The notes below the pieces were generated by a model. That model was not told the origin of the DNA. It did not search any database and saw only the letters and a program-made list of their open reading frames with translations. The position numbers and the translations under genes were made by a program. Shown one piece after another: positions 26,098 to 37,275 of a DNA stretch of 64,000 bases (position 1 is its first letter; the number at the start of each line of letters is the position of its first letter). This DNA is from Liolophura sinensis (Eukaryota; Mollusca; Polyplacophora; Chitonida; Chitonidae). The stretch is taken from positions 22,741,385 to 22,805,384 of the forward strand of contig NC_088295.1 in assembly GCF_032854445.1 (NCBI RefSeq), written 5' to 3'.

Positions 26098-27469
26098 ATG
26101 GGTAAGGAAAAGAAAGCCGGCAATGTTTATGTTCCTAACAGAGAGATATTTCAAAGAATCAACTATTTATATCAGGTAAGAACCGTGTTGCCGATTATCA
26201 AAGCCTTATTTCACCGTATGTTGCCTAATTAGTCAGCAATAGCTGGTGTACGAGCTGGTGTACGGTACCAGTACGAGATGTGATTCCATATACAGTCCTA
26301 AGTGAACCCACATCATGTATGCCACATCTTATGTCACATGCCAGCAAGTAATCAGCAATGTTTGTACTGCTCTCTAGGTTTCGTAAATGATGATGAACAT
26401 CAAGATGGGCTCAGCGTCCTATTTTGAAGTTCTGACATTCATCGCAAACAGTACACAGATTCTAGATGGACTAGTGAAGGAACCTGTATCATTGTAAATT
26501 TGAGTGTTACCAGTATGAGTGTTACTTAGATAACAAATTGCTCGTGTTGTCAAATGTAACTTATTATACTGACAGTGAATGATATACATGTAGACATATA
26601 TATCTTCTCCTTTACTGTCCATTCCAGGCAGCCCACATGGTGTTGAAAAACTGTCCTAGCAATACTGAGTTAGTGAGGTTCTACATGCAGTCTATTAAGA
26701 CAATGGCAAAGAGACAAGTTTTGCGATTGTAAGTATTCATAAATATTATACTAATAATAAGTACTGATAAGCTGCTGTTGTTGTCCCTTGATAACAACTC
26801 TCAGAGGCCTTTCATGTTGAACGACTTGAAAACAGACGTGAATAGGGTATTTTCATTCTTAAAAGAGAAGTGGTTGTTTTTAAGATATAGTCGTATGTTC
26901 CATTTATAGAGGTACATGTAAATTTACAGATGAAACAAATTACAGGCACAGGTGATTTCAATGCAAAAATGTTCTGTTTCAGAGATCCAAGCATAAAGAG
27001 GAACATTTGTAAGAAATGCTTTATGCTTCTTGTCCCAGGTATATCAGCATCGGTTAGATTCAAAGGTAAGCCAATAATGTTTCATCATACTTTACAGGAA
27101 GATAAACTTGGGGGAGTAATATGTAATTTGGATATTGTATCAGGTGACGATGGAAACTGTGATATAGAAGTATTTTTGAACTTTGCAGAAATGTTCTGTA
27201 CAGATATCTTTTGATTTTACATGGAACATAGTGGATAACGAATGTATTTTAGCAATGTGCACACTGTTGTCAATTAAATTTTGGTTTTAAGTGATGTTTA
27301 AGGAATGTTTTGTAACTTTTCAGCTAAACAAGAGAAACGCTGTGTGATAAGGTGTTTGGAGTGTAACACTGTGAAGTGTTTCATTCACAGTAAAGACTAT
27401 AAGCTGTGGGGACAGCAGCCTGAAGCATGGATGGATCAGAGTCACACTAATGGAAAGGGACCAGGCTGA
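26098..27469 (+). CDS. RPP21: Ribonuclease P/MRP protein subunit p21 (RPP21)
   Basis: RPP21 is a zinc-ribbon protein of nuclear RNase P, which removes the 5' leader of pre-tRNA; its family is Rpr2/Snm1/Rpp21. Exons are 26098-26175, 26628-26728, 26983-27065 and 27324-27469 with phases 0, 2, 1; the product is 135 residues, against 154 in human. The N-terminus (NREIFQRINYLYQAAHMVL) and the stretch KRQVLRLDPSIKRNICKKC follow the human protein closely. The zinc-binding pairs are CKKC and CLEC, two CxxC motifs separated by a central region as in the family; VKCFIHSKDYKLWGQQPEA matches the end of the domain. The ATG is preceded by a purine-rich gaaaga and is the first in frame. The C-terminal tail is shorter than in mammals. 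The gene is divergent from COX10, about 1.1 kb away. Confidence 0.95.
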
Positions 27470-27915
27470 AGAAACAATTGCCACCTGTCCCAGGCAATTA
27501 TTTGCAGAGCAGCACCATAATGACATCTCTGGCTTTCAACAGATTATTTTCTAATACCCAGTATCTCGATGGAATGCTTATGAATATGTAGGCCTATTTA
27601 TTCTTAGAAATCTATCAATGAAGGAAGCTAGGTGCTAAGGATGTTTGGACACAAGTAAATGCATGCCAGAATTTTTTTCCGGCACGACTGCATTGGTTAA
27701 CATTGACGGTTCCACCTGTCTGGGATACTAAGACTGAGCATACCCCACATCAGGCAAAGTACTCCACTGGAATAATTCTCTATTGGACAGCAACAGTCAT
27801 ATGGGGTGTGTGTGTGTATTTTTCTGTACCCTGCGACAGATGACATATGCGTCTGTTTACTAGGTTATCTCAGATTGTTTGGCTGTGAAAACAACAGAAT
27901 GATGTCGCTGAAGCA
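27470..27915. other. Probable 3' UTR of RPP21
   Basis: Non-coding sequence directly after the RPP21 stop. A cataataaataag stretch with AATAAA lies within the adjoining repeat near 27953-27960 and could end the transcript. Confidence 0.4.
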
Positions 27916-28118
27916 GTTTGCTGATACATCAGCCTTCTGATTGGCCTGTTGCATAATAAATAAGCCGAATCAGCATTTCAGGAGTCTGGTGACTTCTTGC
28001 AAGTTTGAAAGAAAAAATGCAAAAGTACTCACAAACTATTGCAGCTAGAGGCGTGATTTTACAGTAGTTGTTTGAATATACATGTACATCTCACGTACAC
28101 GGCTCAGTGGCACGGGTA
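27916..28118. repeat. 203-bp direct repeat, left copy
   Basis: It begins gtttgctgatacatcagcct and ends ggctcagtggcacgggta. The right copy starts exactly 780 bases later and differs at about six positions, so the pair is about 97% identical by eye. Confidence 0.95.
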
Positions 28119-28695
28119 GCTTAGCACCTACTGTAAACTCAGTGTTAGTTTGCGAGAACCCCTACCTTATCTTGTCAAAACCTGCATGAACTTGAGAGAC
28201 TCCTGAAATGTCAGTTCGGTTTATGTGTTACATGATCACTTAGTATGGAGTATACAAGTCAATAAATCATTATTTTGGGCTTGGCTGATGTGTCGCCCGA
28301 TGAGGGTTACCAACACCATATTTTCTGTAGCCTATCACTGAGTAACTAATAATGATAAGAAACATTTCATGGAATGTACCTGTACACTGTTATTGATTTG
28401 ATGATACAACATGTAAGTTATTTAATGTACTAGCCTCTTTATTTTCGTATTTGTGGAAAAACAGGATACAGATATGTTTCCACATTTTTATTTTGTACCT
28501 TTGAAAACATCTTGTACACATCAACTGACTATCAGTGGTAAAGCCTCGAGAATATGATGTCAGCCTGGAGATGTATTTAAAATTAAGATCATAAAACCAC
28601 TTTTCTCTGGAATGTCACACCTATGAATGATAATGTAGACATACTAATAAAGCAGCCATAGTATATTATTATTATTGCTATTTCCACTATAAGTG

Positions 28696-28898
28696 GTTTG
28701 CTGATACATCAGCCTTCTGATTGGCCTGTTGCATAATAAATAAGCCGAATCAGCATTTCAGGAGTCTGGTGACTTCATGCAAGTTTGAAAGAAAAAATGC
28801 AAAGGTACTCGCAAACTATTGCAGCTAGAGGCGTGATTTTACAGTAGTTGTTTGAATATACATGTCCATCTCACATACACGGCTCAGTGGCACGAGTA
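28696..28898. repeat. 203-bp direct repeat, right copy
   Basis: It corresponds base for base to 27916-28118, without indels, over the whole length. The two copies flank 577 bases of AT-rich sequence that has no open frame. Confidence 0.95.
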
Positions 28899-29619
28899 AG
28901 AGGGGCTCGTGAAATTAAAGTGAGGGAGCTAAGCCACCACCCCTTCCCCCGAAGTAATGTACAGACCAAACGACATCAGCTGAGTGGTTTGTATAAAAAT
29001 GCTTCATAAATAAAGGGCAACGTCCAGTGTATCCCAGATTTATCCGTTTTTTCACCAGAAATCGCCTAAAATGCTGGCATACTACTTCTACTGCCTCATC
29101 TCCTTTATACATACATGTATGTGTATAATGTTCCAAGCTTTCAAGGATCCAGGTCTTTGCATGTTTTACAGCTGGTAGTTCACATCTTAATATGGCTGTT
29201 ATGCAGAATGGCTGTTGATTCTTATATCAGAGTGCTGTAATACAATGTTAGAATGCCACTAATGAAGCCTAAAGTACATGTACACAAGTCCACTGCATCA
29301 CCTGGTAGGAAAAACTGAGGCTCTCAAGCGAAGTTGCAGCTTTGTCAGCATCTTTGGAGTTCTGGTCATTGTATGTTCCAAATACATCTGTATCCCATGA
29401 CAATCTTAATCTTAGATCTCAACTAGTACCTTAAATCCTGAACAAATTAAACAGTATGACTTTACATGCAATTTGAAAACATCATTCATTAGATTTTAAA
29501 GATTAAAATGTTACACAGAAAACCGAAATTATTAAAATCGTGAGTTTTGGTGCACATAACAAACACCCCAATGCAATGAATCTGTTTGAAATTTATAACA
29601 GAATGCATTGTTGTGAGGA

Positions 29620-30560
29620 TAACCCCTGAGGGGAATCTTCATCACAAGTGGACAATGACAAATGTGAGTTGTGACTCATTGCCATTTGTGTATCTATGTA
29701 TCCACCAAAACTTAAAACTCTGCATGGAAAACAGAGGTCGGGGAGGGGGAGTATGGGGTGCGTTGCCTGGACGTGAAAATCACATCTATTTATATTGTAT
29801 ACAAACAGAAAGTGGCTATCTAGTTACCATGACAACTGAGAAAATGGACGCAAGACTTCGTCATCAGTTCCTGTATGTAACCACAGAAAATAAAAACTTA
29901 TTGTGGAAAACTGTTGGAATTATAAGAAAATGGCAATCTGGTAACCATGACGACTGCGAAAATGGACAAATTTGAGACGCGAGACATCGTTATCTGTGTA
30001 TCTATGTATCCACTAAAAAATTAAAACTCAATGTGGAAAACTGTTGGAGATATAGCCCGGATACAAAATCGTATCTATTTATGAAGTATATATAGGAAAA
30101 TGGCAATCTGGTAACCATGACAACTGCGAAAATGGACCAATTTGGGACGAGAGACATCATTATCTGTGTATCTATGTATCCACCAACAATTAAAACTCAA
30201 TGTGGAAAACTGTTGGAGATATAGCCCAGATACAAAATCATATCTATTTATGTAGTATATATAGGAAAATGTCAATGTGGTAGCCATGACAACAGCGGAA
30301 ATGGACAAATGTGAGTCTTGACACATTGTCACCTGTGTATGTACATGTATGTATCCACCAAAAATTAAAACAATACGCAGAAATACGTTGGAGTTTGAGC
30401 TCAAAACGAAATCATATCTGTCCATATAGTATATATACGGAAAATGGTTATCTGGTTACCATGACAACAGCAAAAATGGACAAATGTGAGTCGCAACACA
30501 TCATCTGAGTATGAATATATTCACCAAAAATTAAAATTCTATGCAGATAGGTGTTGGGAG
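29620..30560. repeat. Tandem array, ~172-bp unit, about 5 copies
   Basis: Recurring words in order are gtatccaccaaaaattaaaa, tgtggaaaactgttggaga, acaaaatcatatctattta, agtatatataggaaaatgg, taaccatgacaactgcgaaa and atggacaaat. Starts of gtatccacc lie near 29697, 30006, 30177, 30350 and 30516, with a diverged one near 29877. The first units are shorter and more diverged. Open frames on both strands within it (29586-29975, 30075-30425) are repeat artefacts. Confidence 0.85.
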
Positions 30561-31488
30561 TTAAAGCCCTGACACTATCACAGACGGACAAAATCGCTAT
30601 GACATAATATGCTCCACCTACTGGCAAGAAAACGTTAAAATATGCAAAAACGTGCACTGACTGTCATTGAATTTCTTGGGGTTTTAGGGAGCACACTACC
30701 ATACAAAACATTTCATTCTTTTAACACTTCTGCCATACTAACAAAGGCAATCTCATTACCACCTATCTACATTTGTCACACATCATTACACAAATATTTG
30801 AGCCACAATAATGAGAAAAATATCCCCTTCTCCAATACCACTGTACATTAAATAATCACACATATCTAAATTAATGTAATGTGACTGATTAACAGATCAA
30901 TATGTTAATTAGGTAAATACAAAGCCTGAAGTACCACACATAATATGCATCCACCATGATATTCACTGATCCCTTCCATTCACGTACACTTGTCCATTAT
31001 GATCGAACTTCAAGTGAATGATAGTTCATACATGGATCGGTTCTCATAGTATAAACTAATATCCAATAAAATTTATAAAAATCATCTTTGGTTTCTGCTG
31101 CTATTTCCTCTTCATGATAAATCACCACTGGTAGATATAACGAAAGAATCAGTATCAGCTGTTCAAATTAATACTTTCTTAATGGCAAGGTTACAACCAA
31201 AGTTTACAAACCAAATACTGCACACGGTAGTAATTATTCACCTGTATAAATTTATTTCAATCATAGGAATGAACCACTTGATTTCACTTTTATATAGAGT
31301 AATGTATGGGAATGTAGGATTTCTGATCACTGCACACATACATAGCTTTGTTCGAAACACCTTGAATCACATTTTAAACTACTTCAATAACAAAATAGTC
31401 TACTTGAAACCAAACCACAATCTGGCATTTCTTAAATACTTACAAATAAATATATAAACATATGTAGACGATTTAATGTGAGTGGATG
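30561..31488. other. 3' flank of the phospholipase gene
   Basis: AT-rich non-coding sequence. The minus-strand AATAAA at 31251-31256 is a candidate poly(A) signal for the phospholipase gene. The open frame at 31182-31457 shows no domain. Confidence 0.4.
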
Positions 31489-33053
31489 TCATAATTCTGT
31501 CTTTCCGTGTTTCTTGGAACAGATGCAGGCACTTCTCTGGGCCTCTTGATAGGGTCTGCATCCAAGAGCCATGGTGCCAGCATACATCAGGTTCATGGCT
31601 CCCACACAGTCTGTCAAAATAATCAGAACAGTTCAACTGCTGACAGCTCCAGCTCCTTTCCATCATTACAACATGTATATCACAAAAAGTTACACCCCCA
31701 AAAAGTGTTCAATGATACTATAACTAAGCATTTCATAGTGACACTGAATTTGAAAAAACTTAACATATCTGAAACACCACATGCCCATATATTCTCTGTG
31801 CATGTACCTTGTGTTTCTTTCGAACTACTTTTCAAATGAATGTGTGGAGTAAAAGTAATGTATGGCTGCCTATTTATGAATCTTTATTCTGTAACTCATT
31901 ATTTTGAAAAGAAAACACAGCACCTGTGTACAGTTTTTCTGGAATCAACACAATTTTCTAACATAGTACATGAAATAAATCACTTGCTTTTGAATTCCGA
32001 TTGCGACATTTTCTTCTTCCTCTTTTTGCACAGATCTTCAAGACACTCCTTGAAGTCAAAGTCACAAATATCCCTCTCACTGTTACAGGTATCATAACAT
32101 AAGTCATGTTTGTTACAGCACATCGTCATGTCTGGGAACTGTGACGTATCCAGCTGAATGAAATAAAAGATAGAACATGGTTAATAAGGTGTAAAGTATA
32201 TTACTCATGTTTCTTACAAATTTATATCCAGGTAGAAGTATGTTAAATAATGGTGACAAGATCATGTAATTAAACATGCGTATGAGATATACAGGCAGGC
32301 GTGATCCAACACCTACCTGAATACCCATACTTCCACAGCCATTTGATGAGGGGAAATAATTGGGACGCTTCTTGGGACGGCTCCCTACAAAAAGAAATAA
32401 ATAATTATTTCAATGAATAACACTGTAAACAGTCCGAGGCCAAATGAATCGAACCTGAGTGTATGAATGTATATACGGTAACTTTATATCTGATATCCCA
32501 TATTCTAATTTCAGGGAAAATCTGAATGACACAGCTAATATTAGCCTTATATGATTAGTATTCAATGCGTGGGTAATGATTACACCTCGAGACAGTTCTT
32601 TTTGTTTCAATCTGTGAAAATATTGATACTACGTAACCTTCCCCTATTTTAGATATCCATTTACATTGTCATTAACCTTCATAAAACAGTAAATATAGAC
32701 CTTCACAGACGCGCAGAGTATGTACTTCTCCCCCCTCCCCCCCCCCCCCCACCCTTAAACACACACCCCGTAGTGATCTTGTAGAAGAGGTTCACGTTCC
32801 ACAAATTTATTCGGACTGATTATTAGTACAAATGAGACCAACAGTCTCGTTAGTCACTAGTTGTAGCCAAAGTAAACTTACCGTCTGGGCATCGATACAG
32901 ACATTCATCACCGCCGCCAAAAGAGCCGAAAAGGTTTCCAAATGTTTCTGCGAGATTTTCTATTGTGATCTGGGCATCGGCAATTCCCAAGAAAATCAGT
33001 ATGAACAAAAGCAAGAGAGGAAATCTCCCCATTGACCGCACATCATCAGCCAT
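31489..33053 (-). CDS. PLA2G12A: Secreted group XII phospholipase A2
   Basis: Group XII PLA2s are small secreted calcium-dependent lipases that release fatty acids from the sn-2 position of phospholipids. Proposed exons are 33053-32882, 32384-32317, 32153-31984, a 20-base exon 31827-31808 and 31610-31489, giving about 183 residues (human 189). Residues 8-28 form a hydrophobic signal peptide (FPLLLLFILIFLGIADA). Then come DECLYRCPDG, the calcium-loop region SSNGCGSMG, the active-site motif CCNKHDLCYDTC with catalytic His, CDFDFKECLEDLC, and a last exon with TMALGCRPYQEAQRSACIC and a TGA stop. The spacing of the last cysteines equals that of human PLA2G12A. The retained His argues for the catalytic A type rather than the inactive B type. 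Exons 1-3 and 5 are strong; the 20-base exon is inferred from phase. Either ATG 33053 or the Met seven codons later could be the start. Confidence 0.93.
31808..31827 (-). CDS. PLA2G12A: Inferred 20-base micro-exon of the phospholipase gene
   Basis: Exon 3 can only end in phase 2 and the last exon must start in phase 1, so they cannot be joined directly. Between them on the minus strand, gaaaag/ and /gtacat frame a 20-base segment whose length corrects the phase. It would encode about seven polar residues in the poorly conserved linker before the last four cysteines. The acceptor has a weak pyrimidine tract. Exon 3 could also use an earlier phase-2 donor at its 3' end. Confidence 0.45.
32731..32750. 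repeat. Poly-C tract
   Basis: A run of C interrupted by one T, in intron 1 of the phospholipase gene. The true length is likely unreliable in sequencing. Confidence 0.8.
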
Positions 33054-33267
33054 TTTAAATCTCCCAGATGGTCGACGTATTCGAAAGTGATTGGAAGCTA
33101 AACAAGTTGTCAGACGGAGAAGGGGAGATAAAGGGGATTTACGAGGTAAAGGGAGATAATCAATGAGCATACGTTGTTGAGTTTATGGGCTTTGCGGATT
33201 TGGCCATTGATCATCAGAATTGCAAAAGTATGTGGAAGTGGGAGTTGGGGTTTGGTGGATGTTGGTG

Positions 33268-33303
33268 TTGGTGGGTGGGTGTTTGGGTGTTGGGGGGGAG
33301 GGG
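33268..33303 (+). other. Possible G-quadruplex motif upstream of the phospholipase gene
   Basis: Four G runs (tgggtgggtg, tttgggtg, ttggggggg) separated by 1-5 bases fit the G3-N1-7 pattern. It lies about 215-250 bases upstream of the start codon of the phospholipase gene, on the strand opposite to its mRNA-sense strand. Confidence 0.5.
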
Positions 33304-33987
33304 ATGAGCACAGCGATCAGAGCGCATTAGATTGCCATGGATGAGATCTCAGCAGTTTTGATGTCTCCAAGAGATGGGGTGTGAAGATTATAGAGCCGTG
33401 AAATTAACACGCTTACAAAAAATGATTCTTGAAGCAGTTGGACAGTTTAATAGTGGTCCGCCTTCGCTCCGCAAGCTCCGCGACTGTACGCATTATTAGC
33501 CATTCAAAATTAATTGGTGCCCTCGGGACGCGGGGTTTAACAGAATGAGGAGCGTATAACTGGTAAAACATTAAGATCAATGAAAGTCAGTGCCCGGTGT
33601 TTAGGACATTTATTGATGTTTCGAGTTTAAAAGCAGGGGCCCCGACTAAAAGATGACAGACACAGATGAGAGATTTGACGACAGTTTTTTCAGTATGCTC
33701 CTTTATAAAAGGTTTCGTAAAACAGCCTTAACTGATCTCGAGCAAAAATAAAGAATTTTAAAATTCTCAATATTATTTTGAGTAATTTAGACCTACTTTG
33801 CAGTATTCGTGAAAAGCAAGCTCTAAATTCTATGGCAGCCAAAGTTTTATTTAATATGACGCATATAGGCAGTTAATCTGGTTTAATATTAGGAAGTATA
33901 ATGAATTTTATCTAGTCTTTGAAGACTAGTCTAGTCTTCATTTTAGTGCAGTAAATGTTTTAAGAAATTTTCCCTGGAACATAAAAA

Positions 33988-34035
33988 GTGTGTGTGTGGT
34001 GTGTGTGTGTGTGTGTGTGTGTGGGGGGGGGGGGG
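33988..34035. repeat. (GT)n microsatellite followed by G13
   Basis: About 17 GT units with one interruption run straight into a run of 13 G. Confidence 0.9.
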
Positions 34036-37000
34036 AAACAAATATGGGTCCCCACCCAAAATATATGATTATATTATTCAATGTCTACATTTCAGAAAGT
34101 AGTTTGTCTAAGATGTACTTAGTGGGGGCCTACTCAAACGCCTTCATTCGAAGTTCTATTTTTTAAAATCGGTTGCTTTAGAAACCAGAAATGCGAACAA
34201 ATTAGAAACCTGTATAGTTCTAGTTTAAACTGGAAGAACTTCATTCAACATACACCTGCATACCTAAATTGTAATTGCTGTGTGTAACTGAATGTTTTCT
34301 GTCGTGTACACGTGATTAAAACTATTTTCAACTCATTTCTATGAAAACCAGAGATTTGGTCGAGTTAGTCTTAGTTTAAATTGAAACCTAGTTTACCGCA
34401 TTATAAACCTGCAGTCCAAACGTAAAATCTTCTGCCTATGTTATATAAAGTATATGGCGATTATGTCGTTCAGACTGACGGACGAAAGGATGACCATTAT
34501 CGTCACGACATAACCCTTCGACATTACATGCCCGTGGATTGAAAGGTTATCCCTGGCGCGCGCAGGTCTGGACACGTACATGCAGGGCCGCAAACCAGCC
34601 CTCAGAGCGAGTTTTTTTTTCAGATCCTCCTATATTTTCCTGTATTTGTTAAAAAACTTCCTATATGTTATATAGTTTACGAAGAAAGCTGTTCAAATTT
34701 GTAGTCAGTCTACATTCTCTCTGCTATTTAGCTTACCTGTAAAAGCTACATAAAGAGCTAAGTCAAACCTGTGACATGTGCATCAATTAGCATTTAATGC
34801 AAACGCATGGGGTACTTTTACTTTTAGTAAGTTTCTAACATTTTGGGAAGAGAGCATTTAAGAGAGAATTTGCAATAATATGTTATGGTTTATACGTAAT
34901 GAATTTGAACCCAAATTCAATGAATACTGGATGTTATGAGTGGTATCTCATACACGTAGAGCACAGTGACACAAGACAGATATTCCTTTGGTGATGCAAT
35001 AGGTGTGTGTTCACTACGAAACACATTAAGAATCTTTCTGTGTGTGAAGAGTGATATCTCAAACCATACTACATCTACAGGCACATATATAAGGCTCGGG
35101 TTTTTAAATGCATTGATTTATTTGATTGTTGTTTCTTACTGGTATGAGGCCAACCTAAAGATTTCAAAGTTGAGTGTTGCCCAACACTATCAGAAAACCA
35201 ACGGATTTGTTTAAATTCTTTATATTGAAAAGTGTAGAAAATTTAAAGAAATCAAAAATGAGAGAGAGAAATCTTTTTTAAAAAAGTCCATCATGAGAAA
35301 AATAAAACTTTACCTACGCCCAAAAAGGAACTTCGTTGATGATTGCCTGATAACACTCAGTTTTTTTTGTTATATGGATGGAGGAAACCCTAGAAATTAG
35401 GAGTTTCCAGTGTAAACCTTTGGTAAATTGCTGATGAACTTTCCCAGAAGGCACAGACTTTGCAAGCGGCCTCATGAGCAGCTTCAACTGCATATTGTCA
35501 CCAAGGCCATACAAGCAGTTATAGCGGGGAGGTCTTCAAACTTCCTATTAAGGTCGGATTGGAAACCACAACCCATGTATCCTATAGCCATTCAAAGACC
35601 TTCATACCACGGCCCGCTCCCCTTCTATAGTATTCAACGTTAACGAAAAGGGTAATATCTAAAAAGTACTTTATGTATTGAGACGATAGTTTGTTTTCAT
35701 TCTCTTTTACAGCCAAGCTCTTTAGTTGTACCTTTTCTGACAGTCTTCCTACCAACTCAGTTTTATGATTACCTTACTGTTATACCAGTATCATATTTGT
35801 CAACATATGTCTCTGTGGATGACTTTGACAATGCAATAACTCACTGAAGGTGTGAACCATATGTGATATCAGATATCTTTAAATCAGATATATGATACAT
35901 CATCCATTGGTCGCAGAATTATGTCTGATGTTTCCTAAATTCTCCTATATTTTTAGGAAGAATTTCAGTCTTTCTCCTATATTTTTATTTCTCCAACGTT
36001 TTCTCTTATATATTTGCTCAACATTCTGAGAGCTGCATTATTGCTGTATGATCGCTAGACTTTCATGTGTGATTTTCTGGTACCTGATAGCTGTTTTCCC
36101 AGATCTGTTGTAATTTAAAAACATACTTTTTAAGAATCCGTATTCCTTAAAAACTACCAGCATGGAGTTTGGCATTTCTTATATCAGCCTTCTGTAAGAC
36201 GATTGTTATTTCTTTAATCTCAGATTTTTGGCTGTTAACTGCAAGCGCAATATTAACCTTAATGAGACTATGTCCTCCACCGAGACGATTTAAAATCTTT
36301 AGCCTGGAAATGACACTTTACTATTGGACTGAATGGGCTCCTATCTTATTTAAAACTTGCAAAACTGTAAGGAATTGTAGAAATTGAACCTTTACTGAAT
36401 AATCCTGCAACCGTGCAATCTGTAACATTGGGTCGGTCTGTATTAGGTCACCCTTATAAATATTGTGTCATAGATATCAAAATATAACTCATAAAGCCAT
36501 GTGCTTTATGAGCGTTATGGAGGATTTATGGACATAAGCCATACACCCCATTCACAAACACTAAACGAATAGTAAAGTGGATAAGGCTATTCAAAAGGTC
36601 CTGCGGCATGCATATACAACGATAGGCATAGCTTTAGCCATCCTATATTTTGTCGTGACTTTTTTATGTTGACACGTATTGACCAACGGCATACAGTATC
36701 ATGAGAAGCATCAGAAGTAGGAACTCCGTAAAGACTCTAACTCGATCGCGTGTAAAATGCAATTGTCTGAGTTCTGTAAACAATGCCACGCACAGGCACA
36801 CTCATGGGAAATCTGCGTAGGATCGTGATTGTCTTACTATGGCTAGACTGAAGATTATTGTACAAATTATTGCAATTAATCAGACCTAAAGGAAACAGGT
36901 GTGCTTCACTTAAAAGCAGACCAGGCCAGTTTTGGTTCACATGATTTCTCGCACGGTTATGGAAGTCTGGCGTCTAACTCTAATGTGGCATTCCCAGTAC

Positions 37001-37275
37001 CTTATATACATGTCGATACAGTGAACTGCCTATAGCAAAAGAAAACATCGTCCAGATAATAACTCATGTAACCGTCTACGTAACTTTAAATCCATACAAC
37101 AACTTGGGTTATAGTGTGTATGTATTTTTGGTTGCTGGGTAAGGCATACACATTATTGACTGAATCCAGTTCAGATTTCGGTGTTGAATCATCCCTTACA
37201 CTTTATTCCGACCACTTTGTCCAAATCTGAATTGCCCGTACATTATTTGCATTTAGTTGCTGCCTGGGAATCTGT

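Larger units (their letters stand above)
33054..37201. other. Intergenic between the phospholipase gene and SP-A
   Basis: About 4 kb without a supported exon. It starts with the 5' flank of the phospholipase gene, which includes a G-rich stretch at 33268-33303. It also holds a GT microsatellite with a G run (33988-34035) and AT-rich sequence. Open frames at 34966-35214, 35428-35643 and 36169-36387 have no recognised domain. Confidence 0.5.
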
